Source: Ciceribacter sichuanensis
Lineage (GTDB): Bacteria; Pseudomonadota; Alphaproteobacteria; Rhizobiales; Rhizobiaceae
Direction: 5' to 3'
Assembly (NCBI RefSeq): GCF_024055605.1
Contig: NZ_JAMXLX010000001.1
Span: 930,001 to 994,000 of the forward strand
DNA: 64,000 bases
Below, piece after piece: positions 16,688 through 29,411 of the stretch. A program made the translations under genes and the position numbers. Under the pieces are notes generated by a model that ran no database searches, was not told the origin of the DNA, and saw only the letters and a list, made by a program, of their open reading frames with translations. Within the stretch, counting starts at the first letter, position 1; each line of letters starts with the position of its first letter.

Positions 16688-19051
16688 TTACCTCCGTGGC
16701 CGGTTGGGCCTTGTCCCGGGCTTCTTCATCGCGCCGCGCCGTGTCGACTTGTGGAAGGAGCGCACCGCGACGGGCATGGGCCGACCTTCGCTCAGCATTT
16801 CGAAGCGCAGGGCGCCGGCGAGCGGAATGGCTTCCACAAGTCGCACCTCGACGGAATCGCCGAGACGGTATCCCGTGCCCGTCTTCTCTCCGGACAGAGC
16901 CTGGTGGGCCTCGTCATAGATGTAGTAGTCGCGTCCAAGCGTCGAGACGGGAATGAAGCCGTCGGCGCCGAACTGCGGCAGGGCAATGAACAGACCGGCC
17001 TTGGTGACACCGGAAACCTGACCGGCGAACTCATCGCCGATACGACCGGCCAGATGGTGGGCGATCAGGCGGTTGATGGTATCCCGCTCTGCCGCCATGG
17101 CGCGGCGCTCGAATGTCGAAATCTCCGCTGCGATATCGTCGAGTGCAGCTTCTTCCTCGGGCGTGATGCCGCCTTCGCCAAGCCCGAGAGAGCCCACCAG
17201 CGCCCGGTGCACGATCAGGTCGGCATAACGGCGGATCGGCGAGGTAAAGTGGGCGTATTTCAAGAGGTTCAGGCCGAAATGGCCGATGTTTTCGGGGCTG
17301 TAGATCGCCTGGCTCTGGGAGCGCAACACCATCTCGTTGACCATGGTCTGGTGCGGCGTGTCTAGAGCCTTGGCGAGGATGCCGTTGAACGAATTGGAGC
17401 GCAGGTTGCCCTTGGCGAGCGAGAGCCCGATGGTCCCCAGAAACTCGCGCAGCGCTTCCTGCTTGGAGAGCGTCGGTGCGTCGTGGACGCGGTAGACCAG
17501 CGGCTGGCGTTTCTTTTCCAGCGTCTCGGCGGCGGCGACGTTCGCCTGGATCATCATCTCCTCGATCAGCTTGTGGGCATCGAGTCTGTCAGGCACATGC
17601 ACCCGGTCGACGGTGCCGTCTTCCTTGAGGATGATCTTGCGTTCCGGCATGTCTAGTTCCAGCGGCTGGCGCCGGTCGCGCCCGCGCTTCAGGATCTCGT
17701 AGGCATGCCACAGCGGCTTGAGGATCGGTTCCAGCAAAGGTCCCGTCTTGTCGTCCGTCTTGCCGTCGATGGCGGCCTGCGCCTGCTGGTAGGAGAGCTT
17801 GGCCGCGCTCTTCATCATGATACGATGGAAGGTGTGGCCCGCCTTGCGGCCTTCCTTCGAGAAGATCATGCGGGCGGCGAGCGCCGGCCGGTCCACGCCT
17901 TCACGCAGGGAGCAGAGATCGTTGGAAATCCGCTCCGGCAGCATCGGCACGACGCGATCCGGGAAATAAACGGAATTGCCACGCTTCACCGCTTCCCGGT
18001 CGAGCGCGGATTTTGACCGCACATACCAGGAGACGTCGGCAATCGCGACGGTGACGATTACGCCACCCGGATTGTCGGGAGAGGGGTCCAGTTCGGCATA
18101 GACGGCGTCGTCGTGGTCCTTGGCGTCCGCCGGGTCGATGGTGATCAGCGGCAGGTCGCGCCAGTCTTCACGATGCGACATGGATGCGGGCTTCGCATCC
18201 TCCGCCTCGGAAATGACCGATTGCGGGAAGATGTAGGGAATGCCATGCGCATGGATGGCGATCATCGAGATCGCCTTCTCGGACGCGACCGAGCCGATCA
18301 CCGAAAGCACGCGGGCACGGGTCAAGCCGAAGCGGCCGGAACGCAGCACTTCCGCTTCGACGAGATCGCCGTCCTTGGCGTCCCCGAGATCGGCTGCATC
18401 GATCTGCAACTCCTCGCCACGCCGTTCGATCGGCATCAGCCGTCCGCCACTGGTGCCGGGCATTTCGCGGTAGACGCCGAGCAGGGCGTTACGATGCTTG
18501 TCGATGACCTTGATGATCCGCGCGGTATAGGCGGGGCCGGCCCGATCCTTCGACGGGAATATCTTGGCGAGAACGCGGTCACCTAGACCACCGACCGGGG
18601 CCTTGCCCTTGGCACGGTCCGCGCTCGATTGGCGGATCGCAACGGCAGGTGCAACACCCAGCTCCTCGTCCCACTCCGCAGGTCGGCCGATCAGTTCGCC
18701 GTCCTTGTCACGGGTGGTGATGTCGAGAACGGTGACGGGCGGCAGCGCGCCGGGACGTGCCAGCGACTTGCGGCTCTTCTGGAGAAGGCCGTCATCTTCC
18801 ATCGCGCGCAACAGGTCCTTGAGCTCGACGCGTGCATCGCCCTTCAGGCCGAACGCCTTGGCGATTTCGCGCTTGGAGGCGCGGTCGGGATTGTCGGCGA
18901 TGAATTCCAGAAGCACTTCGCGCGGCGGAACAGCCCCATGGATGATGGGTTGCTTGCCGCTCTTTGCAGCGCCTGCTGCCCTTTCCGCGCGCCGCTCCCG
19001 CCGGTTGCGGGGGGCGGTGTCAGTGTCGGTATCGCGCGGTGGTCTTGTCAA
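16688..19051 (-). CDS. rnr: ribonuclease R
   Basis: 787 aa, a processive 3'-5' exoribonuclease able to degrade structured RNA. N-terminal winged-helix and cold-shock OB domains precede the RNB catalytic domain with ITIDPADAKDHDDAVYAE, which holds the metal-binding aspartates. A C-terminal S1 domain (GDEFAGQVSGVTKAGLFIALPQFGADGFIP) and a basic tail follow. The start is a TTG at 19051, beginning 2 nt after the topA stop, consistent with coupling. The topA-rnr-DUF983-NUDIX order is typical for Rhizobiales. Confidence 0.96.
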   Translation of the reverse strand: MTRPPRDTDTDTAPRNRRERRAERAAGAAKSGKQPIIHGAVPPREVLLEFIADNPDRASKREIAKAFGLKGDARVELKDLLRAMEDDGLLQKSRKSLARPGALPPVTVLDITTRDKDGELIGRPAEWDEELGVAPAVAIRQSSADRAKGKAPVGGLGDRVLAKIFPSKDRAGPAYTARIIKVIDKHRNALLGVYREMPGTSGGRLMPIERRGEELQIDAADLGDAKDGDLVEAEVLRSGRFGLTRARVLSVIGSVASEKAISMIAIHAHGIPYIFPQSVISEAEDAKPASMSHREDWRDLPLITIDPADAKDHDDAVYAELDPSPDNPGGVIVTVAIADVSWYVRSKSALDREAVKRGNSVYFPDRVVPMLPERISNDLCSLREGVDRPALAARMIFSKEGRKAGHTFHRIMMKSAAKLSYQQAQAAIDGKTDDKTGPLLEPILKPLWHAYEILKRGRDRRQPLELDMPERKIILKEDGTVDRVHVPDRLDAHKLIEEMMIQANVAAAETLEKKRQPLVYRVHDAPTLSKQEALREFLGTIGLSLAKGNLRSNSFNGILAKALDTPHQTMVNEMVLRSQSQAIYSPENIGHFGLNLLKYAHFTSPIRRYADLIVHRALVGSLGLGEGGITPEEEAALDDIAAEISTFERRAMAAERDTINRLIAHHLAGRIGDEFAGQVSGVTKAGLFIALPQFGADGFIPVSTLGRDYYIYDEAHQALSGEKTGTGYRLGDSVEVRLVEAIPLAGALRFEMLSEGRPMPVAVRSFHKSTRRGAMKKPGTRPNRPRR

Positions 19052-19053
19052 TT

Positions 19054-21717
<2,664 letters not shown>

Positions 21718-21985
21718 TGTTTTTCTCTGCACCTCAATCAGTGCTTCTAATTCGGCAGCGTTCTTGCGGCCTCGTCTCAAGGACTGCGCCTCGAAAACCG
21801 GTTCCCCGAAATGGACAGGGATTCGGTCGCGGTCAAGGGGTAACGCATATTTTCTGCAGTATGCAACGTAATGCAACCTTTGAGAGATTAACTTGAGATT
21901 GCAATTTAAGATAAATGAGCTATCGTTTTTTCCAGATGATTTGAGGGTGTTCGGTGTGCTCCGGACACAAATTGCGAGCGATGGA

Positions 21986-22213
21986 ATGGTTTCGAAAATA
22001 AACGGTGCAGGCGGCGCCGATACACTGGAAAATATAGCTTATATTCGGCAGATGCTCGGCGAGTTGCGCTCGGTCGCCGAAAGCGAGGGTGCCGAGATGC
22101 TCTGCTATCTTATCGAGATGGCCTATGTGGAGGCAGGTGACGTGCAGGCCGGCCGCCGTTCGCTGTCAATCCATCATGGAAATGGAAACAAGGCCACCCG
22201 CATGCCGGTGTAG
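21986..22213 (+). CDS. small conserved-looking protein of unknown function
   Basis: 75 aa from the ATG at 21986 (MVSKINGAGGADTLENIAYI). A longer frame back to a TTG at 21893 is possible but less protein-like. The middle (YIRQMLGELRSVAESEGAEMLCYLIEMAYVEAGDV) reads as two amphipathic helices. It diverges from topA, and its last 48 nt overlap the 3' end of dprA on the other strand. I do not recognise a named domain. The coding composition supports a real gene. Confidence 0.6.
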   Translation: MVSKINGAGGADTLENIAYIRQMLGELRSVAESEGAEMLCYLIEMAYVEAGDVQAGRRSLSIHHGNGNKATRMPV

Positions 22214-23320
22214 GCGGCCTGCAATATCAAGTTCCAGAAGCACCAGATAGACGGACTGGGCGGCCAGTCCAGTATGACGAATGATGTCATCCACCTCCAC
22301 CGGGGTCGGTCCGAGCGCATCGATGATGCGTGTCCGATCGCTTTCGCTGGGTGGCGGCGTCATGGGGCGGTCATGCTCTCCATTATCGGGCTCATTTGCC
22401 TGCGGTGGCGTAAACAGATCGATTTCCGAAATCGGGGCGAGTGCCTGCAATACATCCTCCGGGCGCGTCGTCACCGTGGCGCCGTCTTTCAGCAGGCCGT
22501 TGGTGCCTTCGCATCGCGGGTCGAGCGGTGAACCGGGAACGGCGAAAACCAGCCGCCCGAACTCGCCGGCCAGACGCGCCGTGATGAGCGATCCCGAGCG
22601 TGCCGCGGCCTCAATTACGACGACACCCAGGGCAACTCCGGCAATAAGCCGGTTGCGCCGGGGAAAATCCCGCGCGCGGGCCTCCCATCCGAACGGCATT
22701 TCGGAAATCGCCAGTCCGCGACCATCGCAGATTTCCCGAAATAGGGCGAGATTTTCGGGAGGATAGGGCTGATCGAGTCCGCCGGCCATGGCGGCAATCG
22801 TTCCGGTATCGAGACTTGCGCGATGGGCGGCCGTGTCTATGCCGCGCGCCAGACCTGAAATGACGGAGTAACCTGCACGGCCGATATCGCGGGATATCAT
22901 CGCGGCGAATTTCGCCCCGCTGATCGATGCGTTGCGGGAACCGACCACACCGACGCTCGGCAGAGAAGCCGTCGTCAGATCGCCTTTAACCGCGAGAAGG
23001 GGAGGTGCCGCGTCGATCTGCCTCAGGGCGGAAGGGTAGTCCGGTTCGCCGATACCGAGAAAACGGGCGCCGAAGCGGGTGGCCGTCTCGAGTTCCCGAA
23101 TGGCTTCGCCTTCCGAGGCGATCCGGATCGAACGGGTCGATCCTCCCCGGCGGGAAAGTTCCGGTAGCGCCTCTATTGCTGCTTCGGCCGAACCGAAATG
23201 GTTGATGAGGTCGCGAAAGGTAGCGGGGCCGACATTGTCGCTGCGGATCAGCCTTAACCAGGCGATCCTTTGCCGGTCTGTCAGCGCAATCCCCTTTCGT
23301 CTTGCGCTGCCTGCCGGCAT
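22166..23320 (-). CDS. dprA: DNA-processing protein DprA
   Basis: 384 aa. DprA binds incoming single-stranded DNA and loads RecA in natural transformation. It is also conserved in species not known to be transformable. The extended Rossmann fold is clear (VGVVGSRNASISGAKFAAMI, GYSVISGLARGIDTAAHRASL, RNRLIAGVALGVVVIEAAARSGSLITA). The C-terminal winged-helix domain (PVEVDDIIRHTGLAAQSVYLVLLELDIAGRL) is also present. plsY follows upstream on the same strand, 4 nt away, as one operon. Confidence 0.95.
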   Translation of the reverse strand: MPAGSARRKGIALTDRQRIAWLRLIRSDNVGPATFRDLINHFGSAEAAIEALPELSRRGGSTRSIRIASEGEAIRELETATRFGARFLGIGEPDYPSALRQIDAAPPLLAVKGDLTTASLPSVGVVGSRNASISGAKFAAMISRDIGRAGYSVISGLARGIDTAAHRASLDTGTIAAMAGGLDQPYPPENLALFREICDGRGLAISEMPFGWEARARDFPRRNRLIAGVALGVVVIEAAARSGSLITARLAGEFGRLVFAVPGSPLDPRCEGTNGLLKDGATVTTRPEDVLQALAPISEIDLFTPPQANEPDNGEHDRPMTPPPSESDRTRIIDALGPTPVEVDDIIRHTGLAAQSVYLVLLELDIAGRLHRHAGGLVSISMMD

Positions 23321-23324
23321 GCAG

Positions 23325-23942
23325 TCATCCCTTTTGCCCGATCTTGCTTTCCGTCCCGGCGATCAGCCGCTCGATATTCGGCTTGTGCCGCCAGTAAGTA
23401 ATGACGGTCATGGCCGAGGTGACGAGGGAAGCTTCCTGCGCACCCAGTATCCACAGGACAACCGGAATGACAAGGGTTGCAACCAGAGCGGACAGCGATG
23501 AGTAGCGGGAGAGGTAGGCGATCGACAGCCAGACGATGGCGAATACCAGCACCATCAGCGGGGCGACCCCGAGCAGCGTGCCGATATAGGTGGCGACGCC
23601 CTTGCCGCCCTTGAAGCCGAGCCAGACGGGGAAGAGGTGGCCGATGAAGGCGGCAAAGCCCGCCAGCAGCCCGGCATTGTGACCGAACACCGCCTGCGCG
23701 ATCACCGCGGCTGCGGTCGCCTTCAGCGCGTCGAGCAGCAGCGTTGCGGCGGCAAGTTTCTTGTTGCCGGTTCTGAGCACATTGGTCGCACCGATATTGC
23801 CCGAGCCGATCGAGCGCAGGTCGCCCAGGCCGGCGAGCCGCGTCAGGACGAGGCCGAAGGGAATGGAACCGAGGAGATAGCCGAGGCTGAGCACCGCGAT
23901 CAGCGCCGGCCAGCCGATGGAGAGGTAGTTCACTTCAGGCAC
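23325..23942 (-). CDS. plsY: glycerol-3-phosphate acyltransferase PlsY
   Basis: 205-aa integral membrane acyltransferase that uses acyl-phosphate made by PlsX to form lysophosphatidate, the first step of phospholipid synthesis. The three PlsY motifs are visible: [68 protein letters not shown], and [16 protein letters not shown] with the C-terminal [14 protein letters not shown]. The start is a GTG at 23942. It lies between pyrC-like and dprA on the same strand. Confidence 0.95.
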   Translation of the reverse strand: MPEVNYLSIGWPALIAVLSLGYLLGSIPFGLVLTRLAGLGDLRSIGSGNIGATNVLRTGNKKLAAATLLLDALKATAAAVIAQAVFGHNAGLLAGFAAFIGHLFPVWLGFKGGKGVATYIGTLLGVAPLMVLVFAIVWLSIAYLSRYSSLSALVATLVIPVVLWILGAQEASLVTSAMTVITYWRHKPNIERLIAGTESKIGQKG

Positions 23943-23966
23943 GTCTTTCTTCCCCTTGGCTACGTC

Positions 23967-25259
23967 TTAGAGCGAATGCACACACTTTCCGGCGACATAG
24001 GTCGCAACGGCCCGACCCGAGAAACGGGCGTCCTCGAACGGCGTGTTCTTGGAGCGCGACAACAGCAGATCCTTGGACACCAGCCAAGGCTCGTCGAGAT
24101 CGACGAGGGTGATATCAGCGGGCGCGCCGGGCTTCAATGTGCCGGCATCGAGGCCGAAAATCTCGGCGGGTCGGGTCGACATTGCGTCAATCAGCCGCAT
24201 CAGCGAAACCTGTCCGCTGTGATGCAGCCGCAGCGCAGCCGACAGCATGGTTTCGAGGCCGATGGCGCCATCTTCCGCTTCACCGAAGGGAAGGCGCTTG
24301 GTATCGACGCCCTGCGGATCGTGCGACGAGACGATGATGTCGACCTTGCCTTCGGCCAGCGCCTGAACCATGCTCACCCGGTCGTCCTCGGAGCGAAGCG
24401 GCGGATAGAGCTTGAAGAAGGTGCGGTATTCGCCGATGTCGTTTTCGTTGAGCGTCAGGTGGTTGATCGAGACCGCGCAGGTGACGTTCGTGCCGCGCTT
24501 GCGGGCCGTCTCTATCGCCTCGACCGATTCCGGCACGGAAATCTGGGCCGCATGATATTTCGCGCGGGTAAGGCCGGCGATCCGCAGATCACGCTCCAGC
24601 GGAATGACCTCGGTTTCCTTCGGTACGCCCGAAAGGCCGAGCCAGCTCGCCAGCAGGCCCTCGTTCATCACGCCATTCGCGGCGAGATACTTCTCGCGCG
24701 TTTCAAGCGCGATGATGGCGCCGAATTCCCGCGAATAGGTCATGGCACGACGCAGGACCTGCGTGTCGTGAAGGCCGTGGCGGCCGTTGGTGAAGACGAC
24801 GGCGCCGGCTTCGCTGAGCAGGCCCATTTCCGTCATCTCGTTGCTGGTGAGCCCCTTGGTCAGGGCCGCTGCCGGATAGACGTTGACGATGGCCTTGTCG
24901 CGGGCTGTCTTGCGAACGAATTCCACCAGCGCGATGTCATCGATGACCGGATCGGTTTCGGGCATCATGATGAAGGAGGTGACGCCGCCGGCTGCGGCGG
25001 CGCGGCTGGCTGACGCGATGGTCTCGCGGTGTTCGGCTCCCGGTTCTCCAACGAAGACGCGGGCATCGACAAGACCGGGAATGGCAGTGAGGCCGGCGCA
25101 ATCCCGGACTTCAGCGCCCGTGGGCACGCCCTGGTTCTGTGCGTCGCGGCCCGCTGTCACGATGCGGCCGTCGGCATCGACGATGATCGTGCCGGTTTCG
25201 TCGAGATTGCGCGAAGGATCGACGATCCGGACATTCTTCAAGACGAGAGGCCTGCTCAT
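23967..25259 (-). CDS. dihydroorotase-like pseudoenzyme (PyrC'/PyrX type)
   Basis: 430-aa amidohydrolase-fold protein, colinear with class I dihydroorotases. Key residues are missing. The canonical DxHxH after PGLVD reads D65-A-R67-V-F69, so both zinc-binding histidines are gone. The catalytic Asp of the DHAPH motif is replaced in VSSHDPQ (S311-S312-H313). Such non-catalytic homologues are needed structurally by class A aspartate carbamoyltransferase in Pseudomonas. The 4-nt overlap with pyrB supports that partnership. A functional dihydroorotase must lie elsewhere in the genome. Calling it pyrC would overstate its activity. Confidence 0.88.
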   Translation of the reverse strand: MSRPLVLKNVRIVDPSRNLDETGTIIVDADGRIVTAGRDAQNQGVPTGAEVRDCAGLTAIPGLVDARVFVGEPGAEHRETIASASRAAAAGGVTSFIMMPETDPVIDDIALVEFVRKTARDKAIVNVYPAAALTKGLTSNEMTEMGLLSEAGAVVFTNGRHGLHDTQVLRRAMTYSREFGAIIALETREKYLAANGVMNEGLLASWLGLSGVPKETEVIPLERDLRIAGLTRAKYHAAQISVPESVEAIETARKRGTNVTCAVSINHLTLNENDIGEYRTFFKLYPPLRSEDDRVSMVQALAEGKVDIIVSSHDPQGVDTKRLPFGEAEDGAIGLETMLSAALRLHHSGQVSLMRLIDAMSTRPAEIFGLDAGTLKPGAPADITLVDLDEPWLVSKDLLLSRSKNTPFEDARFSGRAVATYVAGKCVHSL

Positions 25260-26212
25260 GCACCCATTCCTTCCGTACGTGGGCCTTGGTTCTGCGAGAC
25301 GAGCAGCACTTCCATGACGGCCATGCGCACGGCGACCCCCATCTCGACCTGCTGTTCGATCACGCTCTGCGGGCCGTCGGCCACTTCGGAGGCGATTTCG
25401 ACGCCGCGGTTCATCGGCCCCGGATGCATGACCAGCGCATCGTCCTTCGCAGCCTTCAGTTTCTCGGCGTCGAGGCCGTAGAAGTGGAAGTATTCGCGTA
25501 CAGATGGCACGAAGGCGCCGGACATTCGTTCGCGCTGAAGGCGCAGCATCATCACGACATCAGCGTCCTTCAGGCCTTCCTTCATGTCGTGGAAGACTTC
25601 CACGCCCATGTGTGCGATGCCGGCCGGAAGCAGGGTCGGCGGCGCAACCACCCGCACCCGCGCGCCCATGGCGTTCAGCAGCAGGATGTTGGAGCGCGCG
25701 ACGCGCGAATGCAGCACGTCGCCGCAAATCGCCACGATTATGCGCGAGAGTTTGCCCTTGGCGCGGCGGATCGTCAGCGCATCGAGCAGCGCCTGGGTCG
25801 GGTGCTCGTGCTGTCCGTCGCCGGCATTGACGACCGAGCAGGCGACCTTCTGCGCGAGAAGAGCCGCAGCGCCGGCCGAGGAGTGCCTGACGACCAGAAC
25901 ATCCGGTCGCATGGCGTTGAGCGTCATGGCCGTGTCGATCAGCGTCTCGCCCTTTTTGACGGACGAATTGCCGACCGACATGTTCATCACGTCGGCGCCA
26001 AGACGTTTACCCGCCAGTTCGAACGAGGATTGCGTTCGCGTGGAGGCTTCGAAAAAGAGATTGATCTGGGTGAGACCGCGAAGCGTGGAAGTCTTCTTCT
26101 CGCGCTGGCGGCTGATTTTGACGGCTTCGTCGGCCTTGTCGAGCAGGTAGGTAATATCCTGTTCAGTAAGGCCCTTGATGCCAAGAAGGTGGCGGTGAGG
26201 AAAGAAGACCAT
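25256..26212 (-). CDS. pyrB: aspartate carbamoyltransferase catalytic subunit
   Basis: 318 aa. It joins carbamoyl phosphate and aspartate, the committed step of pyrimidine synthesis. The carbamoyl-phosphate site [20 protein letters not shown] and [11 protein letters not shown] are intact, as are MMLRLQRER and [18 protein letters not shown] precedes the ATG at 26212. No pyrI regulatory gene is present. The coupled partner is the dihydroorotase-like protein, as in dodecameric class A complexes. I saw no pyrimidine attenuator hairpin in the 120-nt upstream region. Confidence 0.96.
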   Translation of the reverse strand: MVFFPHRHLLGIKGLTEQDITYLLDKADEAVKISRQREKKTSTLRGLTQINLFFEASTRTQSSFELAGKRLGADVMNMSVGNSSVKKGETLIDTAMTLNAMRPDVLVVRHSSAGAAALLAQKVACSVVNAGDGQHEHPTQALLDALTIRRAKGKLSRIIVAICGDVLHSRVARSNILLLNAMGARVRVVAPPTLLPAGIAHMGVEVFHDMKEGLKDADVVMMLRLQRERMSGAFVPSVREYFHFYGLDAEKLKAAKDDALVMHPGPMNRGVEIASEVADGPQSVIEQQVEMGVAVRMAVMEVLLVSQNQGPRTEGMGA

Positions 26213-26334
26213 GGACGTCCTCCTGAGATGTCACGGGGTCTATAAAGATTGCCGGGCCAAGGGGCAAGCATATGCTATGTGGATAGTCACGCCCTCCCCA
26301 TGTTAAACGAGCGCATTTCCGCTAGAAGATCGAC

Positions 26335-27987
26335 ATGAGCTCAATGAACCGGACTGAAGAAAAACTCGCTGCCCTGAACCAGCCGAAACCCTGGTCCGGT
26401 GTAAACGCCTATCGTTCCGACCCGCTGCTTGTCGATCTGACGGCCAGCCTGTCGCGCGGGCTGCGCGAGGAATACGACGTCATCGGCAAATATGTGACCT
26501 CGCACGAGGCGCAGGAACTCGCCCGCATGGCGAACCAGAGCCCGCCGGTGCTGCGCACCCACGGCGTTCGTGGCGAGCGGCTCGATGTGGTGGAGTTCCA
26601 TCCGGCCTGGCATGCGCTGATGCGCCGCTCCATGTCCGTCGGCCTGCATTCTTCCGTCTGGGAAAACCTGCCGGATGCCCGCGGCCACGAACACAAGGCC
26701 CGCGCCACCCGCTTCTTCCTCACCGCCCAGCTCGAAACCGGCCATCTCGGAGCGTTGACGACCACCAGCGCATCGGTTGCCGCTCTCGTGACCGCGCCGC
26801 ATATACAAAAGGAATGGGCGCCGAAGATCCTGTCACGGAAGTATGATTCGTCGAACAAGCCACCGTTGCAGAAGACGGCCGTGACGCTCGGCATCGGCAT
26901 GACGGAAAAGCAGGCCGGCACCGATGTGCGGGCGATCTCTACTTCCGGCGAACGGGTGGGCGAGGGGATTTACCGCCTTTCCGGCCACAAGTGGTTCATG
27001 TCCGCTCCGATGAGCGACGGTTTCGTTATGCTGGCCCAGACGAAGGACGGCATGGGCTGCTTCCTCGTGCCGCGCCTGCTCGAAGACGGTTCTGGAAACG
27101 GCCTCGAATTCCAGCGGCTGAAGGACAAGATCGGCAACCGCTCGAATGCGACGGCGGAAGTCGAGTTCTCGGATGCATTCGGCTATCTGCTCGGCACGCC
27201 GGGTGATGGTATCCGCACCATCCTCGACATGGTGACGCTGACCCGGCTCGACTGCGCACTGGCCTCGGCCGGCATCATGCGCGCCTCGATGGCGGAAGCC
27301 GTGCATCATGTCCGGGGGCGTTCGGCCTTCGGCAAGAAACTGATCGATCAGCCGATCATGACGCGCGTGCTGGCCGATATGGCTCTTGACGTCGCCGCCG
27401 CTACGACGCTTGCCTTCAAGCTTGCCGACACCTTCGACCGCGCCCGGGAAAACCCTGTTGACGCGGCCTATGCCCGCGTCATGACGCCGGTGGTGAAATA
27501 CTGGATCTGCAAGATCGCGCCGGCGCTGATCTACGAGGCGATGGAATGCATCGGCGGCAGCGGATACATTGAGGAACGGCCGATCGCCCGTCATTATCGG
27601 GAGGCACCGGCGGCGGCGCTCTGGGAAGGCTCGGGCAATGTCATGGCGCTGGACGTCCTGCGCGTTCTCGAGCGTGGCAAGGATCTGATCGACACGCTCT
27701 TTGCGGGTTTCGAACGGGATCTCGGCCCCTCCGGCAAGAAGACCGTCGAAGTCCTGCGCGCGGCGACCGCTCTTGCCGAACGCGACGAAGGGGCGGCACG
27801 CCTGCTGATCGAACAGATGGCGCTGGTTGCTTCGGCGGCCGAACTCTACCGGCTGGGCGCCGGCAAAATTGCCGACGCCTTCCTCGAATCACGGCTCGCG
27901 GGCGGCTGGCGTCATACCTACGGCGTGCTCGATGCCCGTTTCGACGCGCGCTACGTCCTCGATCTTCTCTACCCGGCAGCGACCTGA
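26335..27987 (+). CDS. AidB-like acyl-CoA dehydrogenase family flavoprotein
   Basis: 550 aa with the acyl-CoA dehydrogenase fold and the extra length and arrangement of E. coli AidB, an alkylation-response FAD protein that binds DNA. Supporting segments are TGHLGALTTTSASVAALVTAP, GIGMTEKQAGTDVRAISTSGE, YRLSGHKWFMSAPMSDGF and the C-terminal YEAMECIGGSGYIEERPIARHYREAPAAALWEGSGNVMALDVLR. Start ATG 26335; the ATG at 26344 is an alternative. It stands alone, diverging from pyrB. I saw no LexA box or obvious Ada site upstream. Confidence 0.87.
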   Translation: MSSMNRTEEKLAALNQPKPWSGVNAYRSDPLLVDLTASLSRGLREEYDVIGKYVTSHEAQELARMANQSPPVLRTHGVRGERLDVVEFHPAWHALMRRSMSVGLHSSVWENLPDARGHEHKARATRFFLTAQLETGHLGALTTTSASVAALVTAPHIQKEWAPKILSRKYDSSNKPPLQKTAVTLGIGMTEKQAGTDVRAISTSGERVGEGIYRLSGHKWFMSAPMSDGFVMLAQTKDGMGCFLVPRLLEDGSGNGLEFQRLKDKIGNRSNATAEVEFSDAFGYLLGTPGDGIRTILDMVTLTRLDCALASAGIMRASMAEAVHHVRGRSAFGKKLIDQPIMTRVLADMALDVAAATTLAFKLADTFDRARENPVDAAYARVMTPVVKYWICKIAPALIYEAMECIGGSGYIEERPIARHYREAPAAALWEGSGNVMALDVLRVLERGKDLIDTLFAGFERDLGPSGKKTVEVLRAATALAERDEGAARLLIEQMALVASAAELYRLGAGKIADAFLESRLAGGWRHTYGVLDARFDARYVLDLLYPAAT

Positions 27988-28156
27988 TCGCCTTCCAGGC
28001 CAACTGAGCGTTCTGATCTTGAGTCCATGGTAAGCCGGGGGTAGTCTCCCCGGTGTCGACGCATATGCGCCGTTTCCGGCCCTCTTCGCGCGTTTCTTCC
28101 CCCTCATGATGACCCGATCCCACTCACCTGTTGCCGTGCCGGCAAAGGAGACCTTC

Positions 28157-28759
28157 ATGAATCATGTTCTGAACGAAGGCGAATATCGCCTTGAAAATAT
28201 TGCTGCCCGTCGCGACGATCTCGTCATGATTTCCGGCTGCTCCGGCGGGGGCAAGTCGACCTTGCTCGAGGAATTGTCGCGGCGAGGCTTTGCGACATGC
28301 GAGGAACCCGGGCGGCAGGTGGTTCGCGAACAGCTTTTCATCGATGGCGAAGCGCTGCCATGGGCGAACCTGCCGCTCTTTGTCGAACTGACCATCTCCC
28401 GCTCGATCAATTTCATGACGGAGGCGGCGTGCAGGGGAGGACGAACCTTCTTCGACCGGGGAATCGTCGATCAGATCGCCGGGTTGGAACAGGCGGGCCA
28501 TATCGTTCCCCCGGTTTATCTCCGGGCAGCGGAAAGGCTGCGCTATCACCGGCAGGTCTTCCTGCTGCCGCCATGGCCGGAAATCTACAGGAACGACGCC
28601 GAGCGACGCCATGGGCTGGAGACGGCCATCGAAGCGTTTCGATACCTCGAAAACGCTTATAGGCGCTTTGGTTATGAACTTGTCGAGGTGCCCAGGGCCG
28701 GTGTCGGGGAGAGGGCGGACTTCATTCTCTCGACGCTTGCGCAACAAGAGCCGGGCTGA
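28157..28759 (+). CDS. AAA family ATPase (AAA_28 type)
   Basis: 200 aa. The start at 28157 is set by AAGGAG 8 nt upstream; a longer frame begins at 28106. The Walker A motif is ISGCSGGGKSTLLEEL (K33). The pattern CEEPGRQVVREQ and the acidic FDRGIVDQIAG resemble small predicted nucleotide or metabolite kinases of the AAA_28 group. The substrate is unknown. A short hairpin CCGGGG/CCCCGG (28035-28053) without a T-run separates it from the aidB-like gene. Confidence 0.75.
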   Translation: MNHVLNEGEYRLENIAARRDDLVMISGCSGGGKSTLLEELSRRGFATCEEPGRQVVREQLFIDGEALPWANLPLFVELTISRSINFMTEAACRGGRTFFDRGIVDQIAGLEQAGHIVPPVYLRAAERLRYHRQVFLLPPWPEIYRNDAERRHGLETAIEAFRYLENAYRRFGYELVEVPRAGVGERADFILSTLAQQEPG

Positions 28760-28926
28760 GGTCGGACGGCGTCTTCTGGCGGGTTTTGGTGCTTTCCGGA
28801 TGCTCGCTCTTGCGTTATCCCCAACGCCCGTTAACCTTAACAAATGGTTTACGTTGCGTCGCTCCTGTTAAGGGGTCAGTTTCCCGCACAGGGACAGACC
28901 GGATCAGCGGGGCGCAAAAAACCAGA

Positions 28927-29085
28927 ATGACAAGAATGACTTTGGTTTTGGTCATGATGGCGTTTTTCGCGGTACTTGCGTTGGATATCGCCGTTCCGGC
29001 CACGGTCCTGAGCGCCATGGCTCTGCTTCGGTGGACGGTGCGCTACTGGCCATCGACAGGTATGTATGAGGAGAGGGCGGCATGA
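28927..29085 (+). CDS. small membrane protein coupled to DUF6105-like gene
   Basis: 52 aa from the ATG at 28927. A basic N-terminus (MTRMT) is followed by one or two hydrophobic stretches (LVLVMMAFFAVLALDIAVPATVLSAMALL-type) and a short charged tail ending YEERAA. Its TGA overlaps the next start as ATGA, typical of translational coupling. There is no recognisable domain. A degenerate CtrA-like box lies about 80 nt upstream. A longer in-frame extension to 28786 lacks a ribosome-binding site. Confidence 0.5.
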   Translation: MTRMTLVLVMMAFFAVLALDIAVPATVLSAMALLRWTVRYWPSTGMYEERAA

Positions 29086-29411
29086 AGACCTTCCTGATTT
29101 TGTGGGCTGCCCCCATCGCCCTGCTCGGAAGCTGGTACGGGCTCTCCTATTACGATATGAGCTTCGGTATCTTCATGCTCACGCGGCAGGCGCATGATCT
29201 GGTATTCCAGATTTACGGCCACATCCTCGGCATTCCCCCGGAAACGATTCCGCCGCTGGTGGCGCGCGCCATCGCCTTCGACAGCCTTCTGGTTTTCGCG
29301 ATCATCGGCTTTCGCCGCCGTCGAAAGATCATCGCGTGGTGGAAAGCCCGTCAGGCACCCTCGGTATCAGAAGATCTGCGCAGCGTCGACAACCTGTCGA
29401 GTGCGCCCTGA
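29082..29411 (+). CDS. small inner-membrane protein, resembles DUF6105
   Basis: 109 aa. An N-terminal hydrophobic anchor ([20 protein letters not shown]) and a second one ([15 protein letters not shown]) are followed by a basic stretch [13 protein letters not shown] on the presumed cytoplasmic side. From memory this fits the rhizobial DUF6105 proteins of unknown role. The final 61 nt overlap the 3' end of ruvX on the opposite strand. It is coupled to the 52-aa gene upstream. Confidence 0.65.
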   Translation: MKTFLILWAAPIALLGSWYGLSYYDMSFGIFMLTRQAHDLVFQIYGHILGIPPETIPPLVARAIAFDSLLVFAIIGFRRRRKIIAWWKARQAPSVSEDLRSVDNLSSAP

